Assembly: GCA_002862405.1 (NCBI GenBank)
Contig: PKCZ01000030.1
Coordinates: 1-33,117 of the forward strand
Direction of reading: 5' to 3'
Length of the DNA: 33,117 nt
Source: Pseudomonadota bacterium
Lineage (GTDB): Bacteria > Pseudomonadota > Gammaproteobacteria > Pseudomonadales > Halieaceae
The position numbers were made by a program, and so were the translations under genes. The notes beneath the pieces were generated by a model. It was given only the letters and a program-made list of their open reading frames with translations, made no database searches and was not told the origin of the DNA. Within the stretch, counting starts at the first letter, position 1, and every line of letters begins with the position of its first letter. Of the stretch, positions 1 through 8,000 are shown one piece after another.

Positions 1-54
1 TACACATTGTTCGATGTGACGTCACTGATGAGTGATAAAGTCGCCTCGAGATAA
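1..54 (+). CDS. ctaG: Cytochrome c oxidase assembly protein Cox11/CtaG, C-terminal end (partial)
   Basis: An open frame runs from the window edge to a TAA at 52-54 and encodes 17 residues beginning YTLFDVTS. Cox11/CtaG proteins, which deliver copper to the CuB site of cytochrome oxidase subunit I, end in a beta strand of the form LSYTFF followed by a short variable tail, so this fits. Position supports it: cox11 normally lies directly upstream of cox3. The 42-base gap to cox3 suggests one operon. The fragment is too short to prove identity on its own. Confidence 0.55.
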   Translation, partial: YTLFDVTSLMSDKVASR

Positions 55-60
55 ACCAAA

Positions 61-82
61 GGGGGGCCCCGGGGGTACGGGG
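61..82 (+). promoter_or_regulatory. G-rich leader immediately upstream of cox3
   Basis: The gap between cox11 and cox3 contains runs of six G, four C, five G and four G within 22 bases, then an AAGGA ribosome-binding site (86-90) before the ATG at 97. The C run can pair with either flanking G run as a tight hairpin, and the G runs alone resemble a G-quadruplex. It could also be an mRNA processing or stability element. Composition is unlike any other gap in the window. Function is inferred only. Confidence 0.35.
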
Positions 83-96
83 AATAAGGAAAAAAA

Positions 97-1077
97 ATGC
101 CGAGTGCCGAAACTTCAACTGAGTATGAAAAGTACTATGTACCCGAGAGCTCCAGCCTCGCGGTTCGAGCCACAATTGGTTTAGTGCTGTCTGTTTTTGG
201 CGGTGGATTAGTTCTAAATGAGATGACCTTTGGCGGCACGCACGATACGGGCGGTGCTGCTAAGTGGGTGCTCTTTACGGGTCTCGCAATTTTCATTGGA
301 ACGCTAACCTACTGGTTCAGAACAACCATCAAGGAAAACAAGGCCGGTATGAACAGCAGTCAGTTGAGCAATAGTTATGTGCTCGGCATGTTCTGGTTCA
401 TTTTCTCTGAGGTGATGTTCTTCGCCGCATTCTTCGGCGCCTTGCTTTATGTCCGATGGCTGGCAGGTCCTTGGCTTGCTGGTGAGGGCGAAGCAGGGCG
501 AATGAACTTCCTTTTATGGGAAGGGTTTGAATACGCCTGGCCGCCCGTGACGACACCGCAGGAAGTCGTTGGCGGCGCGCTGAGCCAGCCGATCGCCAAC
601 AATGGCGCCTTTGTTTCACAGCACACATCGATGTCATTTGCGGATGCGCAGGCATGGTATGCATGGCTCCCGCTGTGGAACACGATCATTCTTCTTACTT
701 CTAGCGTGACCTGTGAGTTCGCGCACCGAGGACTGTCGCAAGGCAACATTAAGAAATTCGAAGCGTGGCTCGCTGTAACCGTTGGCTTGGCCATCATCTT
801 CTTGTTCCTGCAGGCTGCTGAGTATTACGAGGCGTATGAGCTGTTTGGTTTGACGCTGAACTCGGGTATCTACGGCTCGACTTTCTTTATGTTGACCGGC
901 TTCCACGGTTTCCACGTGGCCATGGGTATGACCATGTTGCTGATCCAGCTGATTCGTTCAGTTCGCAACAAGCATATGACGCCGACCGACCACTTTGGAT
1001 TCTCGGCTTCAAGCTGGTATTGGCACTTCGTCGATGTGGTTTGGGTCTTTCTCTTTATCTTCGTCTACATCATCTGA
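97..1077 (+). CDS. coxC: Cytochrome c oxidase subunit III
   Basis: A 326-residue multi-pass inner-membrane subunit of a heme-copper oxidase, which stabilises the catalytic subunit I during terminal respiration. Family signatures are clear: FSEVMFF near residue 103, WPP, the NTIILLTSS helix start, a helix with LQAAEYYEAY carrying the conserved glutamate, GFHGFHV, and the C-terminal WYWHFVDVVWVFLF. It is longer than classical 260-residue subunits because of an enlarged loop between about residues 125 and 190; Pseudomonas-type subunit III also has an enlarged loop there, but shorter. The start is supported by AAGGA seven bases upstream. It follows cox11, and a strong hairpin terminator lies downstream. 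Confidence 0.97.
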   Translation: MPSAETSTEYEKYYVPESSSLAVRATIGLVLSVFGGGLVLNEMTFGGTHDTGGAAKWVLFTGLAIFIGTLTYWFRTTIKENKAGMNSSQLSNSYVLGMFWFIFSEVMFFAAFFGALLYVRWLAGPWLAGEGEAGRMNFLLWEGFEYAWPPVTTPQEVVGGALSQPIANNGAFVSQHTSMSFADAQAWYAWLPLWNTIILLTSSVTCEFAHRGLSQGNIKKFEAWLAVTVGLAIIFLFLQAAEYYEAYELFGLTLNSGIYGSTFFMLTGFHGFHVAMGMTMLLIQLIRSVRNKHMTPTDHFGFSASSWYWHFVDVVWVFLFIFVYII

Positions 1078-1096
1078 AGATGACGAAAGAGTGTTT

Positions 1097-1122
1097 AAAG
1101 GCGGGTTAATCCCGCCTTTTTT
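1097..1122 (+). terminator. Rho-independent terminator of the cox operon
   Basis: A perfect 9-bp stem (AAAGGCGGG, TTAAT loop, CCCGCCTTT) is followed by a run of six T, 20 bases after the cox3 stop. It ends at the stop codon of the convergent DUF2909 gene, so it could act weakly in both directions, but the T run favours the plus strand. Confidence 0.88.
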
Positions 1123-1360
1123 ATTCGGTAGCTTCTGCGGTTGGACGCGCGTCCCAGGGGCTGGGGTGGCCTAGCTGCCCAGTCGCTACACCGTAGACAA
1201 TTAGTGCCATAAGTGTCCCAGCGATACCGACACGCACACGGAGTGAGTTTACGAGTCGGGTCTTCTTTACATCTCCCTGGTCGATCATAAGGAAATAGAG
1301 TCCCGCGCCAAGGGTGATCAGTAACGCGATCATGAGTAAGACAATGAGACCTTTGAGCAT
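1121..1360 (-). CDS. Twin transmembrane protein, DUF2909 family
   Basis: A 79-residue protein with two hydrophobic helices, about residues 3-25 and 44-60, separated by a basic stretch (VKKTRLVNSLRVRVG). This architecture and position, between cox3 and surf1 but on the opposite strand, match the small DUF2909 'twin transmembrane' proteins found in proteobacterial cytochrome oxidase clusters. The ATG is preceded by AGGA five bases upstream. A role in oxidase assembly or stability is inferred from context; no biochemical role can be read from the sequence. The C-terminal tail is polar and likely disordered. Confidence 0.85.
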   Translation of the reverse strand: MLKGLIVLLMIALLITLGAGLYFLMIDQGDVKKTRLVNSLRVRVGIAGTLMALIVYGVATGQLGHPSPWDARPTAEATE

Positions 1361-1445
1361 GCAAAATCCTTACACTACAGATAACTAGGGCTTCGAGTCT
1401 GCGAAGCGTGTGGGTGAACAGAGCACGGAGTGTAGCGAAACCTAA

Positions 1446-2192
1446 ATGAAGTTGCGCGTTGAACTTGATTGGCGAACGACATTGGCCACATCTTTACTGC
1501 TGCCAACCCTACTCAGTCTAGGTTTTTGGCAGCTCGATCGAGCAGGTGAAAAAGCTGCGCTGATCGACCGCTTGGAGGCGAGACGAGCGCTACCCGCGAT
1601 TACCCCTCAGTCAGCACTGCGGTTGCCGGGCGATGAGCGCGCAGATCGGCAGGTGGTCATGGACGCCCGTTTTACACCCAATCGTTTTATCTTGCTGGAC
1701 AACCGACTGCGTGGTGGCATATTTGGTTATGAGGTTGTCGCCTTCGCCGAGGTAGACCAGCTCGCGGTGGCACTGAATCTTGGTTGGGTTCGTGGCGATC
1801 CCTCGAGACAAACATTGCCCACTATTGTCTTACCTAGTGGCGTGCAGACAGTGAGTGGGCGGCTCTACCAGCCCAGTGGTGAGGCCTTTATGTTGGGTGA
1901 AAACCGGCTGCCGGCGCGGTTTCCGAGCGTGGTGCAACAGCTGACGTTGTCCGCTTGGCAAGATGAGCTTCAAAGGCGGCTCGACCAACCGATATTTCCG
2001 CTTGAGATCCGTGTTGATGAGTTTGAGTCGGTCGCGTTCGATGCGACTTGGGCGATTGTTAATCAAACACCGGCAAAACATCAGGGTTATGCCGTCCAAT
2101 GGTTTACTATGGCGGGTGCTTTGGGTTTGGCCTTTATTTTTCGTAGTACCAATCTACGGCGTTGGCTGCGGCATCGCATCGGTAGACCTTAA
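1446..2192 (+). CDS. SURF1 family cytochrome oxidase assembly protein
   Basis: A 248-residue inner-membrane protein of the SURF1 family, which aids insertion of heme A into oxidase subunit I. It has the family layout: an N-terminal membrane helix (about residues 12-28, ending GFWQLDRAGEK), a large periplasmic domain with ILLDNRLRGGIFGYEV and LNLGWVRGD, and a C-terminal membrane helix introduced by the signature KHQGYAVQWFTMAGALGLAF. Length is normal. No good ribosome-binding site precedes the ATG, and the gap from the divergent DUF2909 gene holds only a weak hairpin (1390-1407). It probably starts the plus-strand operon running to polA. Confidence 0.93.
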   Translation: MKLRVELDWRTTLATSLLLPTLLSLGFWQLDRAGEKAALIDRLEARRALPAITPQSALRLPGDERADRQVVMDARFTPNRFILLDNRLRGGIFGYEVVAFAEVDQLAVALNLGWVRGDPSRQTLPTIVLPSGVQTVSGRLYQPSGEAFMLGENRLPARFPSVVQQLTLSAWQDELQRRLDQPIFPLEIRVDEFESVAFDATWAIVNQTPAKHQGYAVQWFTMAGALGLAFIFRSTNLRRWLRHRIGRP

Positions 2193-2220
2193 TCATTGCG
2201 TTTCGCTGGGGGATAACTGA

Positions 2221-2934
2221 GTGACTCAACATACAGATCAGCGGGGCGGTCGCGCCATTTTGCTGCTCATTGCTGGCCTGCCCGTCACCATGATCTTGGC
2301 GGCGACCTGGCTTTGGTATTTTGTCGACCGCGGCGATATCGATATCGTGGGTGCGCTTGGAACGGCCAACAGCGGCGAGATTCTCAGCAATCCGGCGAAT
2401 ATTCGAAGCCGGTCTTTCACCGCCAGTGACGGAAGCGAGACCAGTCTCGACGCGCTGGAGCGAAAGTGGACCTTCATGGTCGTCAATTCTGGCGAGATAT
2501 GTGATGCCACATGTAGCGAGTTGCTCTACCTGACGCGGCAAATCCGAATCGCGATTGGTAGAGATTTCCATCGTATCCAGCGAGTCATGATGGTTGATCT
2601 TCCCGCGGATACTATTCGCATCCAGACGAGCACCGGTGCCGAGAGTGCACAAGAGCGTATTGAAGGGGGTGCTGTTACTGAGGCAATAGATAATGCTTCG
2701 ACCATCGCTGCTGCTGGCGAGACGCCGCTTCTAGACGCTATCGAAAGCGAGCATCCGGACGTCAGCGTCTGGCAAGCGGGTTCCGAGCCGGTGGTTCCAG
2801 AGCGGCATGCTGCTGACAGTGCGTGGTACCTCGTTGATCCCTCAGGCTGGGTCATGATGCGTTACTCCAGCGAGGTCAATTACAAGGACGTCATTGGCGA
2901 CCTCAAGTTCTTGCTTAAGAACTCTGGGGGTTGA
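2221..2934 (+). CDS. Membrane-anchored Sco-like thioredoxin-fold protein
   Basis: A 237-residue protein starting at GTG, 28 bases after surf1, with a GGGGGAT ribosome-binding site. It has one N-terminal membrane helix (about residues 12-34) and a periplasmic domain. Residues 82-100 (WTFMVVNSG then C94-DAT-C98) match the core of Sco proteins, whose copper site is CxxxC plus a distal histidine. Near the C-terminus, ADSAWYLVDPSG (residues 198-209) aligns with the Sco segment MDHSANVVLINPKG but has Asp where Sco has its ligand His; the nearest His is 196. In Pseudomonas an uncharacterised protein occupies this slot between surf1 and ctaA. A redox or copper-handling role in oxidase assembly is inferred. 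Confidence 0.75.
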   Translation: MTQHTDQRGGRAILLLIAGLPVTMILAATWLWYFVDRGDIDIVGALGTANSGEILSNPANIRSRSFTASDGSETSLDALERKWTFMVVNSGEICDATCSELLYLTRQIRIAIGRDFHRIQRVMMVDLPADTIRIQTSTGAESAQERIEGGAVTEAIDNASTIAAAGETPLLDAIESEHPDVSVWQAGSEPVVPERHAADSAWYLVDPSGWVMMRYSSEVNYKDVIGDLKFLLKNSGG

Positions 2935-2936
2935 GC

Positions 2937-3824
2937 ATGAGTGAATCGATGTTAGCGCGCTGGCCTGATTTTCTAGAGCTGACAAAGCCTCGCGTCGTTG
3001 CTTTGATGCTCATAACCGCTGTCATTGGCATGTGTATGGCGGTCCCCGGCTTTGTGCCGTGGCAGCCGCTGGTTTTGGGCAATATTGGCATTGCCTTTTG
3101 TGCAGGTGCCGCGGCGGCAATCAACCATGTGGTCGACGAGCGTATTGATCAAAAGATGTCCCGCACTACGAATCGCCCTGTGGCACAAGGGAGGGTCAGT
3201 CAGTCGGAAGCGATTCTCTTTGCAACACTGCTGGCGATTCTTGGTACCGCGCTGCTTGCTGTCACGGTGAATTTACTGACCGCTGTTTTGACGGTGGCGA
3301 GCTTGGTCGGCTACGCCTTCATTTACACCATGTTTTTGAAACGTGCGACGCCACAAAATATCGTTATTGGCGGCCTTGCTGGCGCGGCACCGCCCCTGCT
3401 TGGCTGGACCGCAGTGACCGGTGAAATTCATGCGCACGGGCTGCTCTTGGCCCTCATCATTTTTGCGTGGACGCCGCCCCACTTCTGGGCCCTGGCCATT
3501 CACCGTAAAGAGGAATATGCAGCCGTCGGTATTCCCATGCTGCCGGTTACTCACGGTAACCGCTTTACGGCCCTGCATATTCTTCTTTACACCATACTGA
3601 TGTTTTTAATTACCTTGCTGCCTTACATCACCTTATTGAGCGGTTGGATTTATGCTGTTGCCGCTACGCTCTTGGGCCTACGGTTTTTGTACTGGTCGAT
3701 CGAGATTTTGCGTGAGAAAAATCCCGACGCACCCATGGCGACATTCAAATTTTCGATTACTTATCTAATGGTCCTGTTTATTGCCATGCTTGCTGATCAC
3801 TGGATATTAGGAACGCCGGTATGA
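2937..3824 (+). CDS. ctaB: Protoheme IX farnesyltransferase (heme O synthase)
   Basis: A 295-residue polytopic UbiA-superfamily enzyme that attaches a farnesyl group to heme B to make heme O, the precursor of heme A. The prenyl-diphosphate-binding motif is N63-HVV-D67-ERI-D71 followed by MSRTTNRPV, and the second signature TPPHFWALAI is present. The ATG at 2937 is chosen over a TTG two codons earlier; GGGGG lies just upstream, and it starts two bases after the stop of the Sco-like gene. Heme A synthase, which uses the product, is not next to it as it is in Pseudomonas. The stop overlaps the sco start as ATGA. Confidence 0.95.
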   Translation: MSESMLARWPDFLELTKPRVVALMLITAVIGMCMAVPGFVPWQPLVLGNIGIAFCAGAAAAINHVVDERIDQKMSRTTNRPVAQGRVSQSEAILFATLLAILGTALLAVTVNLLTAVLTVASLVGYAFIYTMFLKRATPQNIVIGGLAGAAPPLLGWTAVTGEIHAHGLLLALIIFAWTPPHFWALAIHRKEEYAAVGIPMLPVTHGNRFTALHILLYTILMFLITLLPYITLLSGWIYAVAATLLGLRFLYWSIEILREKNPDAPMATFKFSITYLMVLFIAMLADHWILGTPV

Positions 3825-4480
3825 CCCTTACTCAACAGCATCGTGTTGCTCTGACGGTTATTGCGATCCTTCTGGGTATCGCCATCACTGTGGCGGGTTT
3901 TGTACATCGTATTCAGCAGCCGCGCATCATGACGGTTTCGGAGATGAGGGCCAACGGACTGTTTGTTTTTGACACGCCGCGAGACTCGGGCAAGTTTGTA
4001 CTTACTAACCACAAAGGAACCGAATTCACTGATCAGAGCCTCGAGGGTGATTGGACGTTGCTGTTTTTTGGTTTCACGTACTGCCCTGATGTTTGTCCGA
4101 CAACACTGTCTTTCTTAGCCGAGCTGAAAGGCAGCTTGGAGGGCACTGAAGCGGCGTCGACCGATGTCGTCATGGTCTCGGTCGATCCGGCTCGCGACAC
4201 CGTAGAGCAGCTGTCGACGTACGTGCCCTACTTTCACCCAGAGTTCTTGGGTGTCACCGGTGATTTCCCGGATATTCTCAGTTTTGCACGTCGGTTCAAC
4301 GCGCCCTTTCGTAAGGTCACTATGGAAGATGGCAGTTATCAAATGGACCACAGTGCGAACGTTGTTTTGATCAATCCCAAGGGCGACTTTCACGGCTTCT
4401 TTCGCGCCCCGCTCGACCTGGCCAAAATGAAAGTGACGCTTCGCTCTGCCCAGTTCTACTGGAGTCAACAACATGACTGA
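3821..4480 (+). CDS. SCO1/SenC family copper chaperone
   Basis: A 219-residue membrane-anchored thioredoxin-fold protein of the Sco family, which supplies copper or reducing power to the CuA site of cytochrome oxidase subunit II in the periplasm. One N-terminal helix (about residues 8-27) anchors it. The copper ligands are intact: C88 and C92 in FTYCPDVCP, and H177 in MDHSANVVLINPKG. The conserved VSVDPARDT is also present. Its ATG overlaps the ctaB stop in an ATGA junction, so the two are translationally coupled, and its own 3' end overlaps polA. Confidence 0.95.
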   Translation: MTLTQQHRVALTVIAILLGIAITVAGFVHRIQQPRIMTVSEMRANGLFVFDTPRDSGKFVLTNHKGTEFTDQSLEGDWTLLFFGFTYCPDVCPTTLSFLAELKGSLEGTEAASTDVVMVSVDPARDTVEQLSTYVPYFHPEFLGVTGDFPDILSFARRFNAPFRKVTMEDGSYQMDHSANVVLINPKGDFHGFFRAPLDLAKMKVTLRSAQFYWSQQHD

Positions 4481-7205
4481 TGCCTCGCGCCTTATCTTGG
4501 TTGATGGCTCGTCTTACCTGTTTCGCGCTTTTCATGCGCTGCCACCACTGGCCAATAGTAAGGGGTTGAACACGGGTGCAGCTAAAGGCGTGATTGGCAT
4601 GTTGAAGCGCCTGCAGGCGGATAATCCGAATGACCAGTTGGTTGTTATTTTCGATGCTAAAGGCCCGACTTTCCGAAACGAAATCTATTCGGAGTACAAA
4701 GCCAATAGGCCGCCCATGCCCGAGGAGCTTCGGGAACAGATTGAACCTATTCACAATGTCATTCGAGCGATGGGCCTGCCACTAATATCGATCTCGGGCG
4801 TTGAAGCTGACGATGTAATCGGCACATTGTCGGAGACGGCCACGGCGGAAAAGCGGCCAGTGCTGATTTCCACGGGTGACAAGGACATGGCACAGCTCGT
4901 GAATGACTACGTGACCTTGGTCAACACCATGACTCAGGTTGTTCTGGACCGCGATGGCGTCGTCGAGAAGTTTGGCGTGCCACCCGAGCTCATCATCGAT
5001 CTGCTGGCCTTGATGGGTGACTCGGTAGATAACATTCCCGGCGTTGCTGGCGTGGGCGAAAAAACGGCCCTTGCCCTACTCCAGAACCTGGGCGGTATCT
5101 CAGACATTTATTCTCAACTAGATCGTGTAGCAGAGCTCCCTATTCGCGGCGCTAAGTCTCTAGGTGAGAAGTTATCTGCCAGCAAGGAAATGGCCGAGCT
5201 GTCCTATGTGCTTGCCACTATTAAGACAGACTGTGAGCTCGCCTTGTCAGAGTCTGATCTTCGTTCATCATCACCCGACACCGATCGCTTGATTGAGCTC
5301 TATCGTGATTTGGAATTTAAGTCCTGGCTGGATGAGCTACTGAGCCTGGGTCTTTTTGCGGATAGCCCCGCAGAGCCGGTACCGAGCCAAGTTTCCGATC
5401 TTTCAGTCGTTACGATCACCGACCAAGCAGTGTTTGATAGCTGGCTATCTCGCCTGGAGGCGGCACCACTGTTTGCCTTTGATACAGAGACGACCAGTTT
5501 GAATTACATGCAGGCGGAAATTGTGGGTCTGTCATTTGCGATTGAACCTGGCGAGGCGGCTTATGTGCCTCTCGCCCATCTAAATCCTGGGCTTGAAGGT
5601 CAGCTCGACCGCGATCGGATTCTCGACCAGATGAAACCATTACTGGAATCTGACGCCGTTAAAAAAGTAGGTCAGCACCTTAAGTACGATGCGAACGTAT
5701 TGGCGAATCATGGCATTACGTTGCGGGGAATAGCGCACGATACGATGCTCCAGTCTTACATCATTGATGCGGTGGGCAGTCGACACGACATGGGCAGCTT
5801 GGCTTTAAAGTATTTGGGTCAGCGTGTCATTTCCTTTGAAAAGGTGGCGGGCAAGGGCGCCAAGCAGGTGTCTTTTGACCATGTTGACATTGAGCAAGCG
5901 GCAGCCTACGCCGCTGAAGACGCCGATGTCACATTGCGTTTGCACGAGGCACTCATGCCCAAGCTCGAGGCTGAGGCATCGCTCAATGAGGTATATCAGC
6001 GGCTGGAACTACCGCTCGTGCCCGTTCTATCAAAAATTGAACGCAATGGCGCCTACGTCAGCATTGATAAGCTTCGGGCGCAAAGCCATGAAATAGCTAT
6101 CCGTTTAGCTGAGCTTGAGTCACAAGCATGTGAGCTGGCGGGACAGCCATTTAATTTGGCATCGCCCAAGCAGCTGGGTGAGATTTTATTCGAGAAGCTT
6201 GAGCTTCCGGTCATCAAAAAGACGCCCAAGGGTGCGCCCTCTACGGCGGAAGAGGTCTTGGTCGAACTGGCGAATGACTACGAGTTACCGGCAGTGCTCA
6301 TTGAGCATAGAGGTCTCGCTAAATTGAAGTCGACCTATACCGATAAGCTACCGGAGATGGTCGATACGCGAACCGGGCGCGTCCATACCTCCTACCATCA
6401 GGCGGTGACGGCGACAGGCCGTTTATCCTCAAGTGATCCCAACCTGCAGAACATCCCCATCCGGACGAAGGAAGGCCGCCGTATTCGGCAAGCCTTTATT
6501 GCACCTGAGGGACGGAAGATCGTCGCCGCTGACTATTCGCAAATTGAGCTTCGGATTATGGCTCACCTCTCGAGTGACGCAGGTCTGCTACATGCGTTTG
6601 CGAACGAGCTGGATGTTCACAGTGCAACGGCGGCAGAGGTTTTTGATGTTTCCTTAGATGAGGTCACCACAGACCAACGCCGTAAAGCTAAAGCGATCAA
6701 CTTTGGTTTGATATATGGCATGTCAGCATTTGGCCTGGCGAGACAGATTGGCGTTGCTCGGGGTGAAGCCCAAGAGTACATCGATCGATATTTTGCTCGC
6801 TATCCGGGGGTCGCTGATTATATGGATGCGACGCGTGCCATTGCTCACGAGCAGGGCTACGTTGAAACGCTGCTGGGTAGACGGCTTTATCTACCGGAAA
6901 TCAATGCGAGAAATAAGCAGCGACAACTGGCTGCTGAGCGAACAGCGATCAACGCGCCGATGCAGGGCACGGCAGCAGACATCATTAAATTAGCCATGAT
7001 CGACGTGGATGCCTGGCTGACCGAGACAGCACTCGACGCGAAGATGATCATGCAGGTTCACGACGAACTGGTATTTGAAGTTGCTGACGAGGCATTTGAA
7101 ACACTCTGTAACAACGTTGCCGAGCGTATGGCCAATGTTATTGAGCTTCAGGTTCCTCTGCTCACCGAGGTGGGGGTGGGCGCGAACTGGGATGAGGCGC
7201 ACTAG
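4473..7205 (+). CDS. polA: DNA polymerase I
   Basis: A 910-residue three-domain enzyme for repair synthesis and Okazaki-fragment processing. Residues 1 to about 290 form the 5' nuclease (YLFRAFHALPP, KANRPPMPEELR, EADDVIGTL, ALMGDSVDNIPGVAGVGEKTA). The 3'-5' proofreading domain looks active: FAFDTETTSL near residue 335, VGQHLKYDANVL, and YAAEDADVTL. The polymerase domain has the TATGRLSSSDPNLQNIP signature, motif A DYSQIELRIMAHL near 687, the O helix RRKAKAINFGLIYGMS, and motif C MQVHDELVFEV near 860. The ATG lies inside the last codons of sco (8-base overlap), so polA seems coupled to the oxidase-assembly operon. It converges on engB with a 10-base gap. Confidence 0.98.
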   Translation: MTDASRLILVDGSSYLFRAFHALPPLANSKGLNTGAAKGVIGMLKRLQADNPNDQLVVIFDAKGPTFRNEIYSEYKANRPPMPEELREQIEPIHNVIRAMGLPLISISGVEADDVIGTLSETATAEKRPVLISTGDKDMAQLVNDYVTLVNTMTQVVLDRDGVVEKFGVPPELIIDLLALMGDSVDNIPGVAGVGEKTALALLQNLGGISDIYSQLDRVAELPIRGAKSLGEKLSASKEMAELSYVLATIKTDCELALSESDLRSSSPDTDRLIELYRDLEFKSWLDELLSLGLFADSPAEPVPSQVSDLSVVTITDQAVFDSWLSRLEAAPLFAFDTETTSLNYMQAEIVGLSFAIEPGEAAYVPLAHLNPGLEGQLDRDRILDQMKPLLESDAVKKVGQHLKYDANVLANHGITLRGIAHDTMLQSYIIDAVGSRHDMGSLALKYLGQRVISFEKVAGKGAKQVSFDHVDIEQAAAYAAEDADVTLRLHEALMPKLEAEASLNEVYQRLELPLVPVLSKIERNGAYVSIDKLRAQSHEIAIRLAELESQACELAGQPFNLASPKQLGEILFEKLELPVIKKTPKGAPSTAEEVLVELANDYELPAVLIEHRGLAKLKSTYTDKLPEMVDTRTGRVHTSYHQAVTATGRLSSSDPNLQNIPIRTKEGRRIRQAFIAPEGRKIVAADYSQIELRIMAHLSSDAGLLHAFANELDVHSATAAEVFDVSLDEVTTDQRRKAKAINFGLIYGMSAFGLARQIGVARGEAQEYIDRYFARYPGVADYMDATRAIAHEQGYVETLLGRRLYLPEINARNKQRQLAAERTAINAPMQGTAADIIKLAMIDVDAWLTETALDAKMIMQVHDELVFEVADEAFETLCNNVAERMANVIELQVPLLTEVGVGANWDEAH

Positions 7206-7215
7206 GCCGTAGCCG

Positions 7216-7911
7216 TCAGTCGGCGAGATCATCCTCGATCGCGGTAACGTCGTCCTCGGGGAGTGTCAGCCACCAGTTGAGTGTTCGTTGTAGTTCGTCC
7301 ATGCCCTCATGGTTGTGTGAAGAGAACAGCTGTATGGAGATCCACCGTTCGTGTGCTTTGAGTTCCTTTTTAACACTGAGAAGCGCAGTTTTTGCAGGCC
7401 CTCTTTTGAGCTTGTCGCACTTGGTCAGTAAAATGTGCACCGGCATTTCGCTCACCGCAGCCCATTCGATCATCTGTCGATCGTAATCCTTGAGTGGATG
7501 TCGGATGTCCATCAACAGAATCAGCCCTTTCAGACTGCGCCGATATTGTAGATAGCGCTCGAGCTGTTTATTCCACTCTTCTTTGACTTTCAGCGGCACC
7601 TTGGCAAAGCCATAACCCGGGAGATCAACAAGCCGAATCTGGTCTGCGACAGTAAAAAAGTTGATGAGTTGTGTTCTGCCCGGCGTACGAGAGGTTCTTG
7701 CCAACTTGCTGTTGCCAGTGAGGGCATTGATTGCGCTCGACTTGCCGGCATTACTTCGCCCGGCAAAAGCCACTTCGCAGCCAAAGTCTGCAGGGGCGTT
7801 ATTCAGTGCGCTTGCAGATTGTAAAAATTCAGTGCTTTTAAAATGAAGCTTTTGAAACTTATTGGGCGTATTAATGACAGTGATCCACGTACAGTTTGGT
7901 GTTTTCGACAC
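7216..7911 (-). CDS. engB: Ribosome biogenesis GTPase YihA/EngB
   Basis: A 231-residue TRAFAC-class GTPase needed for large ribosomal subunit assembly. All G motifs are visible: G1 GRSNAGKSS, the G2 region TSRTPGRTQLINFF, G3 DLPGYG, G4 TKCD. It also has the family segment LMDIRHPLKDYDRQMIEWA. The start is uncertain: the first in-frame candidate is GTG at 7911, with no convincing ribosome-binding site nearby and about 15 residues more than is typical before the core. No internal ATG precedes the G domain. polA followed by engB on the opposite strand, then c-type cytochromes and dsbA, is the Pseudomonas order. Confidence 0.95.
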   Translation of the reverse strand: MSKTPNCTWITVINTPNKFQKLHFKSTEFLQSASALNNAPADFGCEVAFAGRSNAGKSSAINALTGNSKLARTSRTPGRTQLINFFTVADQIRLVDLPGYGFAKVPLKVKEEWNKQLERYLQYRRSLKGLILLMDIRHPLKDYDRQMIEWAAVSEMPVHILLTKCDKLKRGPAKTALLSVKKELKAHERWISIQLFSSHNHEGMDELQRTLNWWLTLPEDDVTAIEDDLAD

Positions 7912-7923
7912 AGTGACTATAAT
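7896..7923 (+). promoter_or_regulatory. Predicted sigma-70 promoter for the cytochrome c5–c4–dsbA operon
   Basis: A perfect TATAAT (7918-7923) is preceded at 16 bases by TTGGTG (7896-7901), a weak -35 match. The start of transcription would fall near 7930, giving a leader of about 70 bases before cytochrome c5. The -10 box lies next to the divergent engB start codon, so both genes share this short region. Confidence 0.6.
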
Positions 7924-8000
7924 GCCGCTCCAGATTACGTGGGTACAGCAATAAAGTCACAGCACTTAGCGGTGCTCACGCCGTGATAGAGGGTTAAATC

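Noticed and set aside
1390-1407. GCTTCG/CGAAGC hairpin between DUF2909 and surf1
   Set aside because: The stem is only six base pairs with no T run and lies between divergent starts, so it is not a terminator, and no regulatory class fits.
2334-2346. Tandem GATATC palindrome
   Set aside because: It is inside the coding sequence of the Sco-like gene and is explained by its Asp-Ile-Asp-Ile codons.
2134-2652. 172-codon open frame antisense to surf1 and the Sco-like gene
   Set aside because: It spans two real genes on the other strand, and I see no ribosome-binding site or family match.
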